A stretch of DNA of 64,000 bases, taken from contig CASELH010000043.1 in NCBI GenBank assembly GCA_949288715.1, positions 1 through 64,000 of the forward strand. The letters run 5' to 3'. Positions 42,993 through 52,025 of this stretch are shown here, in pieces. The position numbers were made by a program, and so were the translations under genes. Position 1 is the first letter of the stretch; the number at the start of each line of letters is the position of its first letter. Under the pieces are notes generated by a model that was given only the letters and a program-made list of their open reading frames with translations, did no database searches and was not told the DNA's origin. This stretch comes from an uncultured Bacteroides sp. Its GTDB lineage: Bacteria > Bacteroidota > Bacteroidia > Bacteroidales > Bacteroidaceae.

Positions 42993-44333
42993 TCAGTTGA
43001 AGTATTTTTCTATCTTCTTTATCATCATGTTCAGACAGAAAACCACGACATGGTCTCCAGCCTGTATCCGCGTGTTACCCATTACTACGATACCTTCTCC
43101 ATTGCGTACCAGTCCGCCGATGGTGACGCCTTTGGGCAATCCCAGGTCTTTTACGGGATGTTGGGTGATTTTGGAGCCGGCCTTGACAATGAACTCCGCC
43201 ACGTCGGCATTGGCCACGGTGAGGCATTTCACGTTGCTGACGTCGGCGTCGAGCATCATCTGGTAAATGTGGCTGGCGGCAATCATCTTTTTGTTGATGA
43301 CGGTGCCTATGTCCAGGCTTTCCGCCATGCCTATGTAGTCAATGTTCTCTACTTCGGCTACGGTTTTCCTTACTTTCATGCGCTTGGCGGCCAGGCAGGC
43401 CAGTATGTTGGTCTCCGAGTTTCCCGTCAGTGCCACGAAGGCATCGGTATTTTGCAGTCCTTCTTCTATCAGCAGGTCCATGTCGCGCCCGTCGCCGTTG
43501 ATAATCATTATCCGGTCGTCCAACAACTCTGCCAATCGGTTGCAACGTGCCAGGTCGTTGTCCACTATTTTCACTTGCATGTAGTCGGGTACGCATTGGG
43601 CGGTACGGATGGCGATGCGGCTTCCTCCCATAATCATGACGCTTTGCACGTCCACATAGTCTTCCTTGCCCGCTATCTTGCGGATGTAGGGGATGTATTT
43701 GCGTGTGGTGGTAAAGTATACTATGTCGTGCAGCTGTATGGCGTCGTCTCCTCGTGGAATAAGGGTTTCTCCTCCCCGCTTGATGGCTACGATGTGGTAG
43801 GGCAGGGCAGGATCGCCCAGCTGGTGCAGGGGAATGTTCAGGATTTCGGCTTTTTCGCGCATCTTGGTGCCTATCAGTATCAGGGCGCCGTTGCAGAACT
43901 CCCACCATTGGCGCACCCAGCTCATGCGTATGGATGCGGCTATCTCCTTGGCAGCCAGCATTTCGGGGTAGATGAGGGAGTTTACGCCCAGGTTGCGGAA
44001 GAATTCCGCGTGCTTGGGCAGCAGATATTCATAGTTGTCAATACGGGCTACTGTCTTGGCGGCTCCCAAGTTGCTGGCCAGCATGCAGGCGGTCATATTC
44101 CGGCTTTCGTCTGGTGTTACGGCAACAAATAGGTCGGCCTTGTCGGCGCCGGCCTCTTTTAGTCCTTTGATGGAAGTCGGTGAGGCAGCTACGGTCATCA
44201 AGTCGAAATTAGAGCTCAATGTGTTCAGCCTTTCTTCGTTATCGTCCATCAAAATGATGTCTTGCCTTTCGTGGGATAAAAGCTTTGCCAAGTGTGTGCC
44301 AACCGAACCGGCGCCTGCTATCACAATTTTCAT
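42993..44333 (-). CDS. trkA: Trk potassium transport regulator TrkA
   Basis: 446 residues with two NAD-binding RCK domains. The first opens [18 protein letters not shown] and the second at about 230 opens [15 protein letters not shown]. TrkA_C domains follow each. It controls TrkH-type potassium uptake at the cytosolic face; trkH is not in the window. It overlaps the dxs stop by four bases (ATGA), implying coupling. Confidence 0.92.
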   Translation of the reverse strand: MKIVIAGAGSVGTHLAKLLSHERQDIILMDDNEERLNTLSSNFDLMTVAASPTSIKGLKEAGADKADLFVAVTPDESRNMTACMLASNLGAAKTVARIDNYEYLLPKHAEFFRNLGVNSLIYPEMLAAKEIAASIRMSWVRQWWEFCNGALILIGTKMREKAEILNIPLHQLGDPALPYHIVAIKRGGETLIPRGDDAIQLHDIVYFTTTRKYIPYIRKIAGKEDYVDVQSVMIMGGSRIAIRTAQCVPDYMQVKIVDNDLARCNRLAELLDDRIMIINGDGRDMDLLIEEGLQNTDAFVALTGNSETNILACLAAKRMKVRKTVAEVENIDYIGMAESLDIGTVINKKMIAASHIYQMMLDADVSNVKCLTVANADVAEFIVKAGSKITQHPVKDLGLPKGVTIGGLVRNGEGIVVMGNTRIQAGDHVVVFCLNMMIKKIEKYFN

Positions 44334-46246
44334 ATCTTTATGGTAAGAATGTTAAGTATTGTTTGATAGATATTGTCTTCGTCCATGCCGCACAGGTGAT
44401 GTAGTTCTTTCATAGCTCCGTGTTCTACGAAAGTGTCGGGTACTCCGATGCGGTGTGTTTTTGTGGAATAGCCGTTGTCGGCCAGAAACTCCAGTATGGC
44501 ACTTCCCATACCTCCTTTCAGCACTCCGTCTTCCACGGTAATAATGTGGTGGAAGCGTTGGCCTATCTCGTGTAGCATATCTTCGTCCAGCGGTTTAAGG
44601 AAGCGCAGGTCGTAATGGGCAATGGTATGGCTTTGCGCTTGTTCGGCCCGCCGGATGGCGCGTGCCGCCACATTGCCTATCGGTCCTAAGGTGATGACGG
44701 CCAGGTCTTCCCCGTCTTTCAGCCTGCGCCCCCGGCCTACGGGAATTTCTTCCAGCGGGCAGCGCCAGTCGGCATGCTCGCCCCTGCCTTTGGGGTAGCG
44801 GATGACAAACGGGCCTTTGTCCGGCAATTGCGCGGTGTACATCAGCCGGCGTAGTTCACGTTCGTCCATGGGCGATGCAATGGTCAGGTTGGGTATGGGG
44901 CGGAAATAAGCCAAGTCGAACACCCCGTGGTGCGTAGGCCCGTCTTCGCCTACCAAGCCCGCACGGTCCAGGCAGAGCACTACAGGCAGGCGCAGGATGG
45001 CGATGTCGTGAATGACATTGTCATAAGCCCTTTGCATGAATGAGGAATAAATGTTGCAGAAAGGTTGCAGCCCCTCCTTGGCCATGCCGCCCGAGAAGGT
45101 CGCCGCATGTCCCTCGGCAATGCCTACGTCGAAAGCACGGTCGGGCATGGCATCCATCAGTTTGTTCATGGAGCAGCCCGTAGGCATGGCGGGGGTAACG
45201 CCTACAATGCGCGGATTCAGCCGTGCCAATTCCACCAATGTCTCGCCAAACACGTCTTGATAGAGAGGGGGCAAATGCTTATCGTCGGTGGTGAAGCGTT
45301 CGCCTGTATGCGGGTCAAAACGGCCGGGAGCATGCCATATTTCCGGGTTTTGTTCGGCAGGCAGGAAGCCTTTCCCTTTTACAGTGTGCAGGTGCAGTAT
45401 CTTGGGACCTTTCATGTCCTTGATGTCACGCAGCACCCTGGCCAGGTTCTTTACGTCATGCCCGTCAATAGGACCGAAATAACGGATGTTCATCCCCTCA
45501 AAAATGTTCTGTTGCCGCGCTGCTATCGACTTCAGACTGTTGGCGAAGCGGATAAGTGCCTTCCGCCGCTCTTCATTCAAGATACCCATCTTGAACAGCA
45601 GTCGGGCTGTCTTGAACCGTAGTTGGTTGTAAGAGGGAGAAGTGGTGAGGTTGAACAAGTATTGCTTCATGCCCCCCACGCTGCGGTCGATGGACATGTC
45701 GTTGTCGTTCAGTATGATGAGCAGGTTGTTGGGCGTGGACGAGGCATTGTTCAGCCCCTCGAAGGCCAACCCGCCGCTCATGCTGCCGTCGCCTATCACG
45801 GCCACCACGTGGCGGTCGTGTTCGCCTTTGCGCTCGGCAGCCACGGCCATGCCCAAGGCGGCCGAAATGGAGTTGGAGGCATGTCCGCAAGTAAAGGTGT
45901 CGTATTCGCTTTCGTCGGGCGAGGGGAAGGGGCGGATGCCCTTGAACTTCCGGTTGGTGTGGAAAGCCTCCCGGCGTCCGGTCAGAATCTTGTGTCCGTA
46001 GGCCTGGTGCCCCACGTCCCACACAATGCGGTCGTAAGGCGTGTTGAAGACGTAGTGAAGCGCTACCGTCAGCTCCACCGTGCCCAGGTTGGAAGCCACG
46101 TGCCCGGGGTTGTGCGAGACTTCGTCAAGAATGTCCCGCCTCAATTCCTCGCAAACCTCCGGCAATTGTTCTGCATTGAGTTTACGTAAGTCTGCCGGTG
46201 TGTCGATGGCTTCAAGCAGAGGGTATGTATTTGTGTCAGTCTTCAT
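44330..46246 (-). CDS. dxs: 1-deoxy-D-xylulose-5-phosphate synthase
   Basis: 638 residues. The thiamine-diphosphate motif is [16 protein letters not shown], followed by [17 protein letters not shown]. The C-terminal transketolase-like half contains [16 protein letters not shown] with the catalytic Glu. It makes DXP from pyruvate and glyceraldehyde 3-phosphate for isoprenoids. The ATG at 46246 begins [14 protein letters not shown]; earlier in-frame codons lie before the promoter. Dxs and TrkA in one transcript is a known Bacteroidales arrangement. Confidence 0.94.
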   Translation of the reverse strand: MKTDTNTYPLLEAIDTPADLRKLNAEQLPEVCEELRRDILDEVSHNPGHVASNLGTVELTVALHYVFNTPYDRIVWDVGHQAYGHKILTGRREAFHTNRKFKGIRPFPSPDESEYDTFTCGHASNSISAALGMAVAAERKGEHDRHVVAVIGDGSMSGGLAFEGLNNASSTPNNLLIILNDNDMSIDRSVGGMKQYLFNLTTSPSYNQLRFKTARLLFKMGILNEERRKALIRFANSLKSIAARQQNIFEGMNIRYFGPIDGHDVKNLARVLRDIKDMKGPKILHLHTVKGKGFLPAEQNPEIWHAPGRFDPHTGERFTTDDKHLPPLYQDVFGETLVELARLNPRIVGVTPAMPTGCSMNKLMDAMPDRAFDVGIAEGHAATFSGGMAKEGLQPFCNIYSSFMQRAYDNVIHDIAILRLPVVLCLDRAGLVGEDGPTHHGVFDLAYFRPIPNLTIASPMDERELRRLMYTAQLPDKGPFVIRYPKGRGEHADWRCPLEEIPVGRGRRLKDGEDLAVITLGPIGNVAARAIRRAEQAQSHTIAHYDLRFLKPLDEDMLHEIGQRFHHIITVEDGVLKGGMGSAILEFLADNGYSTKTHRIGVPDTFVEHGAMKELHHLCGMDEDNIYQTILNILTIKI

Positions 46247-46279
46247 CGCTATCCTAAGCATCCTAAGCGTTACAAATTG

Positions 46280-46287
46280 CAAAAGTA
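46280..46287 (-). promoter_or_regulatory. -7 box of the dxs-trkA operon
   Basis: The minus strand reads TACTTTTG, matching TAnnTTTG, 33 bp before the dxs ATG. Confidence 0.55.
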
Positions 46288-46359
46288 AGAAAAGAAAACG
46301 TATGGTGTCCGTTTTTCTCCGCAAAAAATGTGTTTAGGGGGATAAATGCACAAAAGGCA

Positions 46360-47505
46360 TCAGTATGTGAAGTCCACCGTGCGCCGCCCGGCAATAGAGA
46401 GTTTGGACAAAGGGGTGACGGCCGTCCATAAAGCCAGGTCGTCCACCGTGGCCGGGTAATCCTTTTCGCCACGCAGGGCTGCCTCCACGGCTTTCAGCAT
46501 CACGTAGTCCATCCCCCGGTGGTGAAGGTCGGCCTGCAAGGCTTCCTTGCCCCAATGCTGCCAGTAGGTGTGCTCGTAGCGGCTGATGTAGGGAGCATCG
46601 TCTTCCCAGCATTCCCGCCTTCCGCTTCCTTCCACATAAATGCGGTGGCCATCTTCCTGCCAGATGCCTTTAGTGCCCTGCACCTCAAAGTCAAGGCTGC
46701 GCGGGCGGGGCAGCGTGGTGTCGTGGGTGAGGGAGATGAGCACGCCCTGTTCCGTCTCCAGTTGGGTCATTACGATGTCGCCCAGCGTCACCTGCACCCG
46801 GTCGTCTCCGCCCAACTCACGGATGCGGTGCAGCAAGCCCGCCGGCTTCGAGGCAAACGAGGTGAGCCTCTTTATGCGGTCTGTGCGGTTTATGCCGCCT
46901 ATCAGGCACAACGGTGCCAGCCCGTGCGTGGGGTAGACATCCCCGTTCTCTTCCTGGTAAAACCGTGCGCGCCACACGCTCTCCGTGTTTCTGCGGTTGC
47001 CCAAGTTCCCCTCGTCGTCCAGCAGCAAGTCGCGCAAGTCGTGCCGATAGCCGCCCCGCATGTGCACCACTTCGCCCAGCACGCCCGCCTGCACCATGTT
47101 GTGCACGGCAAGGATGTCCCGCCTGAATAGCGTGTTTTCCAGCGGAAACAGCTGTAGCCCGGTCTGCCGGACCAAAGCTGACAACGGGGCATATTCCCCT
47201 TCTGCCAGCCCGCCTTTTATCTCGAGGGCCACGTGGCAACCCGCCTTTAGGCAGTCCAAGGCGTGCTGCACGTGGAAGGCCCACGGCGAAGCCACCACCA
47301 CCAGCTCGGGATGCTCTTCCTCCAGCATGCGCATGTAGTCCTCCGCGCCCCGGTCGTATCCCTTGACGCCCGGCGGCAAAGCCGACTTGTCCAAGCCGGG
47401 GTCGGCCACGGCAGTCACCCGGAAAAAAGGTATGCGGCACAGCAGCGCCAGCAGTTGCTTGCCCCTGTATCCCAGCCCGATGCATGCAGTCTTTATCTGT
47501 TCCAT
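46360..47505 (-). CDS. Gfo/Idh/MocA-family oxidoreductase
   Basis: 381 residues. The N-terminal Rossmann fold has CIGLGYRGKQLLALL, RVTAVADPG and VVVASPWAFHVQHAL. ALEIKGGLAEGEYA supplies the family's EKP-like site as EIKG, so the usual Lys is present but the Pro is missing. The C-terminal domain includes MRGGYRHDLRDLLLDDEG. It probably oxidises or reduces a sugar derivative with NAD(P); substrate unknown. Isolated between dxs and the DUF1016 gene. Confidence 0.88.
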   Translation of the reverse strand: MEQIKTACIGLGYRGKQLLALLCRIPFFRVTAVADPGLDKSALPPGVKGYDRGAEDYMRMLEEEHPELVVVASPWAFHVQHALDCLKAGCHVALEIKGGLAEGEYAPLSALVRQTGLQLFPLENTLFRRDILAVHNMVQAGVLGEVVHMRGGYRHDLRDLLLDDEGNLGNRRNTESVWRARFYQEENGDVYPTHGLAPLCLIGGINRTDRIKRLTSFASKPAGLLHRIRELGGDDRVQVTLGDIVMTQLETEQGVLISLTHDTTLPRPRSLDFEVQGTKGIWQEDGHRIYVEGSGRRECWEDDAPYISRYEHTYWQHWGKEALQADLHHRGMDYVMLKAVEAALRGEKDYPATVDDLALWTAVTPLSKLSIAGRRTVDFTY

Positions 47506-47619
47506 CCTTTCATTCTTTTTTCTTGTGTTTTATGCCATTTTGAAATGTATAAATGTGCAATGGAATGGGCTGAGGAGAAAAAAATGTTTTGATTTTTTCT
47601 TTTCAGTCCATGTACATGG

Positions 47620-48756
47620 CTATTCTTTTAATTGTTCTAATAAGAATTTTTCCAAACTTGTCTTGTCCGGTAGCTGAAGCATATAAGTGGAAACAAACAG
47701 TTGGTTGCTCATTCCTGCAATGGCATACTCTACCATTTTCTTCCCTTTTTTCGTACAAAGTAATATCCCGACAGGAGGATTATCCCCATCGTGCATCTCA
47801 TTATCCTTGTAATAAGATACATATGCATTCAACTGGCCAAGGTATTCATGCTTGAACTCGTCATTCTTCAACTCACAAATTACATTACAATGCAATATCC
47901 TGTGATAAAATACGAGGTCTGCAAAATAATATTCTTCATCAATGATGATGCGTTTCTGGCGTGCTTCAAAGCAGAAACCTTTGCCTAATTCCAACAGAAA
48001 CTCTTCCAAATGGGCGAGTAGGGAATTTTCCAAATCTTTTTCTGAATATGCTTCTTTTGCATCAAGTCCAAGAAACTCAAATGTAAATGGCTGCCGTATG
48101 TCCATCAAGGCATTGCCGGATTGTTTGCCAATGCTATCCAAAAGTGTCTGCGGATTCTTGCTTATGCCACTGCGAAAATACAGATTTGTCGCAATCTGTC
48201 GGCGAAGTTCCTTTACCGACCAACATCCTCTTATGCATTCTGTTTCATAGAAAAAACGGCCTAACGGGTCTTTCTCTGTCATTATCTCACGTATGTGTGA
48301 AAAGGACAGATAACTGACTATTTTTTCCGGTGGCGTCATGAATTTGTGCGACGGTATCGCATGTTTTTCAGATTCGTGCGATGCTGTCGCACGTTTTCCC
48401 TTGTCAAACAATTCTCGTATCTGCGGATATTCCAAGTAAAAAGAGCGTGAAACCCTGAATAGTGTTTCATTCAATCCCCGGCAGTTCACTTTTTCTTCCA
48501 AGCGTTTGAACAACCGTTCTCCATATTGGGCACGGTCTTTACCTTTCTGTTCGTATTCTACAATATAGCACCCGATTAACCAATTGCGCAGAGTAGCAAA
48601 CTGATTAATAGCTCTTATTGCAGCGGTTTGTGTATAGTGATGGGTCTGCAAGACGCAATCGGACAAATTTTCAAAAGAAGGATTATGACCGCTTTCCCAT
48701 TTATCCTTTATTTGAATTAACGCTGATGTGACATTTCGTTCTATATTATCTGGCAT
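47620..48756 (-). CDS. DUF1016/YhcG-type PD-(D/E)XK nuclease
   Basis: 378 residues. The N-terminal DUF1016 half (INQFATLRNWLIGCYIVEYEQ) is followed by a short variable linker at about 121-140 (RATASHESEKHAIPSHKF), and the C-terminal half has the nuclease core DEEYYFADLVFYHR, VICELKNDEFKHEYLGQLNAY. The motif pair D..ExK is intact, so nuclease activity is plausible. The linker is encoded by an imperfect repeat (48344-48395). It may be a defence or DNA-repair nuclease. Confidence 0.85.
   Translation of the reverse strand: MPDNIERNVTSALIQIKDKWESGHNPSFENLSDCVLQTHHYTQTAAIRAINQFATLRNWLIGCYIVEYEQKGKDRAQYGERLFKRLEEKVNCRGLNETLFRVSRSFYLEYPQIRELFDKGKRATASHESEKHAIPSHKFMTPPEKIVSYLSFSHIREIMTEKDPLGRFFYETECIRGCWSVKELRRQIATNLYFRSGISKNPQTLLDSIGKQSGNALMDIRQPFTFEFLGLDAKEAYSEKDLENSLLAHLEEFLLELGKGFCFEARQKRIIIDEEYYFADLVFYHRILHCNVICELKNDEFKHEYLGQLNAYVSYYKDNEMHDGDNPPVGILLCTKKGKKMVEYAIAGMSNQLFVSTYMLQLPDKTSLEKFLLEQLKE
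48344..48395. repeat. Imperfect repeat inside the DUF1016 gene
   Basis: GTGCGACGGTATCGCATG and GTGCGATGCTGTCGCACG lie about 30 bp apart in the linker of the DUF1016 gene; both are nearly palindromic. Coding here gives RATASHE and HAIPSHK. Confidence 0.55.
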
Positions 48757-48781
48757 AAAATAATCTTTTCATTTTCATTTG

Positions 48782-48789
48782 CAAAAATA
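48782..48789 (-). promoter_or_regulatory. -7 box for the DUF1016 gene
   Basis: The minus strand reads TATTTTTG, matching TAnnTTTG, 25 bp before the ATG at 48756. Confidence 0.5.
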
Positions 48790-48975
48790 ATCAAATAAAG
48801 TGGCAACACACCATAGGAATGCCAAAATGTAATCAGCTTGATGAAAAGGGATAAAGTTGTCAATAGTATCTGAATAAGTTTATCAAGAAAATCTTGATTT
48901 CGCAAGAATGAAGGCAGAATTTGTAATCTCCACCAAGGCTATAGCGGGAAATGTCCCAACATTTTTCTCCCTTTT

Positions 48976-49221
48976 GTGCCCCATTCTACCTGCTTTTAGG
49001 CCGCACCATGTACGTATTTTCTACTGTCCACCTCCGTTCTATAGCGCGCACCCGCAATAGGACTTGGATAGGACTTGTATAGGAGGAGAATAGGAGGTGG
49101 TATATAGTGGAGTTATATGGGGTACGGTAATGAATTGGCTATGAATGGCTTACGATGACTTTGTGTGTCTGTTTTTGTAAAGAAAGAAGAATGGTTGAGA
49201 TTTTTCATGTAAATATTCATT
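48976..49221 (-). repeat. Composite 11-bp-phased intergenic element, copy D (inverted)
   Basis: Read on the minus strand, the AT module (ATTTACATGAAAAATCTC, then TTTCTTTACAAAAAC) lies at about 49165-49221. About 50 bp later come TCCTATACAAG, TCCTATCCAAG and TCCTATTGCGG, exactly 11 bp apart. CCACCTCC is complementary to GGAGGTGG after a hairpin, and GTAGAAAATACGTACATGG matches the conserved box. It points toward the DUF1016 gene. Confidence 0.75.
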
Positions 49222-49338
49222 TATGTGTGAGGGAAAATGTGTGAGAATGGAAAGGTATTTACATTTTGCGGGGCTGCTCATGTGTTGTTCAACCTTATTT
49301 TGAAGAGTGAACAATGTATTTCTACCATGAATGGGAAT

Positions 49339-50022
49339 TTAGTGGGGGTGTTTTTTAGTAGAGACGTGGCGTGCCGCGTCTCTATAATACCCATCGGAAA
49401 ATGAAGAGACGCGGCACGCCACCGAAGGGCCATATTGGTTGTCGCCGTCAAATGATTTCTTTATGCTCCACAAAAGTAGTTGGATAAGTCCAAGTAGTGC
49501 CCAAATAAAAAAGAAAAGCCAAAGGTACATCATAGTTGACAAATTTGTAAAAAGGATACCAATGCCCGGAATTATCATTAGTGACACGATATACCATCCA
49601 CTTTTCCCAATATCATGCAGGCGACGGGCAGACACAGCCAACCATGGAATAAATAAAAAAATATTCACTATGATGCTGATAGTATTAACGGTGTTGTATG
49701 GTGCAAAACGTAGTAAAAGCCATATCAGTAGGCCAAATAATAACTGAAATAAATAGAAATACCAATATTCCGCCCGCCGTGCCCTTCCGGTAAAGGTGGC
49801 ATATTTTCTAAAGCAAGTACTGACAGCTTCCTTAAACCCCATGTGGTACGCAACCCTTAGCGGTGCCCCGCAGTGCGGGCATGTTACGGCTCCTTTGGGG
49901 AGAGGTTCACCACATTCTTTACATACGGTTGCTGCAACTTCTACCGGCGCCCCGCAGTGTGGGCAATGCTCTGCCTTGTCGGATATCATTGCGCCGCATT
50001 CTTTACATTTAATCAAAGTCAT
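49339..50022 (-). CDS. Zinc-ribbon DUF805 membrane protein with repeat-derived C-terminus
   Basis: 227 residues. Two N-terminal zinc ribbons (CKECGAMISDKAEHCPHCG and CKECGEPLPKGAVTCPHCG) precede a DUF805 domain with four helices (YFYLFQLLFGLLIWLLLRF is the first; SARRLHDIGKSGWY is the family loop). After FDGDNQYGPS the normal ending is replaced by VACRVSSFSDGYYRDAARHV and a Lys/His tail encoded by a palindromic repeat. The start MTLIKC at 50022 is preferred over an upstream non-ATG start. It is the last gene of the unknown operon. Confidence 0.8.
   Translation of the reverse strand: MTLIKCKECGAMISDKAEHCPHCGAPVEVAATVCKECGEPLPKGAVTCPHCGAPLRVAYHMGFKEAVSTCFRKYATFTGRARRAEYWYFYLFQLLFGLLIWLLLRFAPYNTVNTISIIVNIFLFIPWLAVSARRLHDIGKSGWYIVSLMIIPGIGILFTNLSTMMYLWLFFFIWALLGLIQLLLWSIKKSFDGDNQYGPSVACRVSSFSDGYYRDAARHVSTKKHPH
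49358..49422. repeat. GAGACGCGG palindromic pair overlapping the DUF805 gene end
   Basis: GTAGAGACGTGGCGTGCCGC and AAGAGACGCGGCACGCCAC form inverted arms about 20 bp apart. Both also carry internal symmetry. A related palindrome occurs at 4134-4160. The element supplies the last codons of the DUF805 gene. Confidence 0.7.
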
Positions 50023-50044
50023 ACCTCTTATCCTCCTGTCTTTT

Positions 50045-50389
50045 TTAGTATATAATATTGTTGATTTGCCAAACAAATTTGAAACCGTCATACACCACGT
50101 TCAAGCTATACTTTTCCTCAGTGCTGTATCCGCCAATATTCGTATCCACCGTTACAATGCCGCTGTAGTTGTTGCCTTGCTGGTGCACCAACTCTACGCT
50201 TTTCACCCGGATGGAACTGTCCACTCCTATATTCTCCCATAGGGTACCAAGCGCGTTATTACTTTTGTTTTGTTCAATGGTTTCCTCAATGCTGTTTTTT
50301 ACAGCTTCCTCCAATGCCTCTGTGGACAATCTGCACGAGGTCAGGATGAAGGGTAGCACGATGAGTGCAAGTAAATACTTTTTTATCAT
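50045..50389 (-). CDS. Small lipoprotein in the unknown operon
   Basis: 114 residues; signal peptide MIKKYLLALIVLPFILTSC with Cys19. The mature part has an N-terminal helix (EALEEAVKNSIEETIEQ) and beta strands SGIVTVDTNIGGY and YDGFKFVWQINNI, which suggests a small NTF2- or cystatin-like fold. It overlaps the stop of the broken nuclease-like gene by four bases and is 22 bp from the DUF805 gene. Function unknown. Confidence 0.8.
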   Translation of the reverse strand: MIKKYLLALIVLPFILTSCRLSTEALEEAVKNSIEETIEQNKSNNALGTLWENIGVDSSIRVKSVELVHQQGNNYSGIVTVDTNIGGYSTEEKYSLNVVYDGFKFVWQINNIIY

Positions 50390-51014
50390 GGCATAATGGT
50401 TTTGTAGTTGTTTGCATCAAGGCCTTCAAGCAAATCGAAGGAATAATAGCCGGGGGCATTATCGTGCTGCCCTTTGATTCCATTCACGAAAAGGATGTAC
50501 ACCACAATTTGTTTCCGTGCGCTCTTTTCAAAGAGCAATTTAAGCTCGTCATACTTGTTTTTCAGGCTTTCGACAGTACCTTTGTCTGCCGGATAAATCA
50601 GCTGAATGAAGTAGTTAGTCTTATTCAGTTCGTCGTCGGGGAAAGATGCACTCAATTTCAACAAATCTTTCTCAGTGTTGGGGAGTGGTACATTGTGTGC
50701 CTTGAACTCAATAAGGTGCAAGCGTTTCCATTGTCTATATTGCCGGACCTGCCATTCTCATCATCAATAACAGGCTTTTCTCCTTTTTTGAAAGAATACC
50801 CATGCAAAGTAGGCGTTTCCACAGAATATTTAAGGTTTGTTGCCGCCTTGCAGAAGTTGTCTATGAACAGCTGCTTGAATTCCTGTTCGCTGTGGCGTTT
50901 CCCTTTGCCGTCACGCAGTGTGGGGTAAATCAGCTTGATGTTTCCGTCCTCTTGCTCCATTTCGATTAAGTTGCGAAATGCGTTTTTAATCACATTGTCT
51001 ACTACGTTTTCCAT
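50386..51014 (-). pseudogene. Frameshifted PD-(D/E)XK-like gene
   Basis: Two overlapping reading frames make one protein of about 209 residues. The first (51014 down to about 50745) reads MENVVDNVIKNAFRNLIEME and ends in KPVIDDENGR. The second (from about 50740 to 50386) continues RQYRQWKRLHLIEFKAHN. Joined, they give a D..EFK pattern like the active site of PD-(D/E)XK nucleases. One base is gained or lost between about 50721 and 50750. It may be a true mutation, programmed frameshift or sequencing error. The neighbours are tightly packed, so loss is probably recent. Confidence 0.65.
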
Positions 51015-51038
51015 ACTGATGTTGTTTTAAATGAGGAT

Positions 51039-51983
51039 TTAATTCTTGTCTTCTTCTCGGATGATTTTTACATCCAATGCTTCAAGGTTGATGCCTTGTG
51101 CCCCCTCTTGAGACTCATTGATGATGCCTACAAGTTCCCCATTCCGGTTGATAATGAGGTTGCCGTTCCTACCTTTTGCCTCGCCTGAGGGTAGCGGTAT
51201 GTAAAGTTCGTCTATGCTCTTGTCTTCAAACTTGGTACTCATGGTGGGCATGGGCAGCTGGGTATTTAAATCTGTTACTCCTTCGTAGCTAATGATATAC
51301 AGTTCCCGCTCTCCCCCGAAAAGCTTCTTTATCTGCTTTAATACGGGATTGCTATGGCTTGCCTGGGCAGCCAAGGGGAAAATATAAGAATCCGGTATGT
51401 CTTCATATATATGCATCTTGGCATAGGATGAATCTGATGAATCGTCCAATAGCTTTACGCTGGCAAAGATTTGATTGTGGGTTTCCGGGTGCATGTGCTT
51501 TGCCCGATACTCCGAGTGCGGGATAATTTCCCATTCCCCTGTTTCCAAGGCTTTAATGGCTTGGTTCAGTTGTTGCAACTTGGCGTACTCGCTAAACGAG
51601 AACTGAATGTCTACCGATAACTTTAGCCATTCCACCGAGGCTTTAAAGTCTGTTAGTAGTACATCGCGAATTTTTTGTCTGTCTAGCGGAGGCACGGTCA
51701 TCATACTTCGGCTGGTCAAGATGGTATCGTTTGAAACGAGGGCGCCTGTGCCGTATGTCTTAGCCTTATCCACCTTCCCGGCCGGGTTGTAAAACTTGTT
51801 TGTTAAGGTGCTGAATAATATAAATGCATCTCCCATGCGTATTTCATAGTAGAAAGAGTGTTCTATGCAGACAAGGCCGGGGGCGCAAATTTCGTAAAGC
51901 TCTTTTTCACTCTTCCCGCAAGCTGTCAGAATTGTTATGCTGACAATGAGGAACATGGCTTTTATGATTAGTTTATCTTTCAT
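51039..51983 (-). CDS. Lipoprotein with degenerate trypsin-like protease fold
   Basis: 314 residues; the lipobox is ILTAC with Cys22. YGTGALVSNDTILTSRSMM aligns by eye with the beta-barrel segment that usually ends NAHV around the catalytic His, and SGEAKGRNGNLIINRNGELVGII aligns with GNSGGPL around the catalytic Ser. His and Ser are both missing. The rest of the protein is a mix of strands and helices. It may be a binding protein rather than an enzyme. It is 42 bp after the 52-kb membrane protein gene. The assignment is by eye only. Confidence 0.6.
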   Translation of the reverse strand: MKDKLIIKAMFLIVSITILTACGKSEKELYEICAPGLVCIEHSFYYEIRMGDAFILFSTLTNKFYNPAGKVDKAKTYGTGALVSNDTILTSRSMMTVPPLDRQKIRDVLLTDFKASVEWLKLSVDIQFSFSEYAKLQQLNQAIKALETGEWEIIPHSEYRAKHMHPETHNQIFASVKLLDDSSDSSYAKMHIYEDIPDSYIFPLAAQASHSNPVLKQIKKLFGGERELYIISYEGVTDLNTQLPMPTMSTKFEDKSIDELYIPLPSGEAKGRNGNLIINRNGELVGIINESQEGAQGINLEALDVKIIREEDKN

Positions 51984-52025
51984 TGCTGGTCTCTAATTAA
52001 TAATGTGGTCAATATGCTTTTTTAG

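Noticed and set aside
48757-49338. Possible insertion sequence remnant
   Set aside because: No transposase fragment; the content is explained by element copy D and AT-rich spacer.
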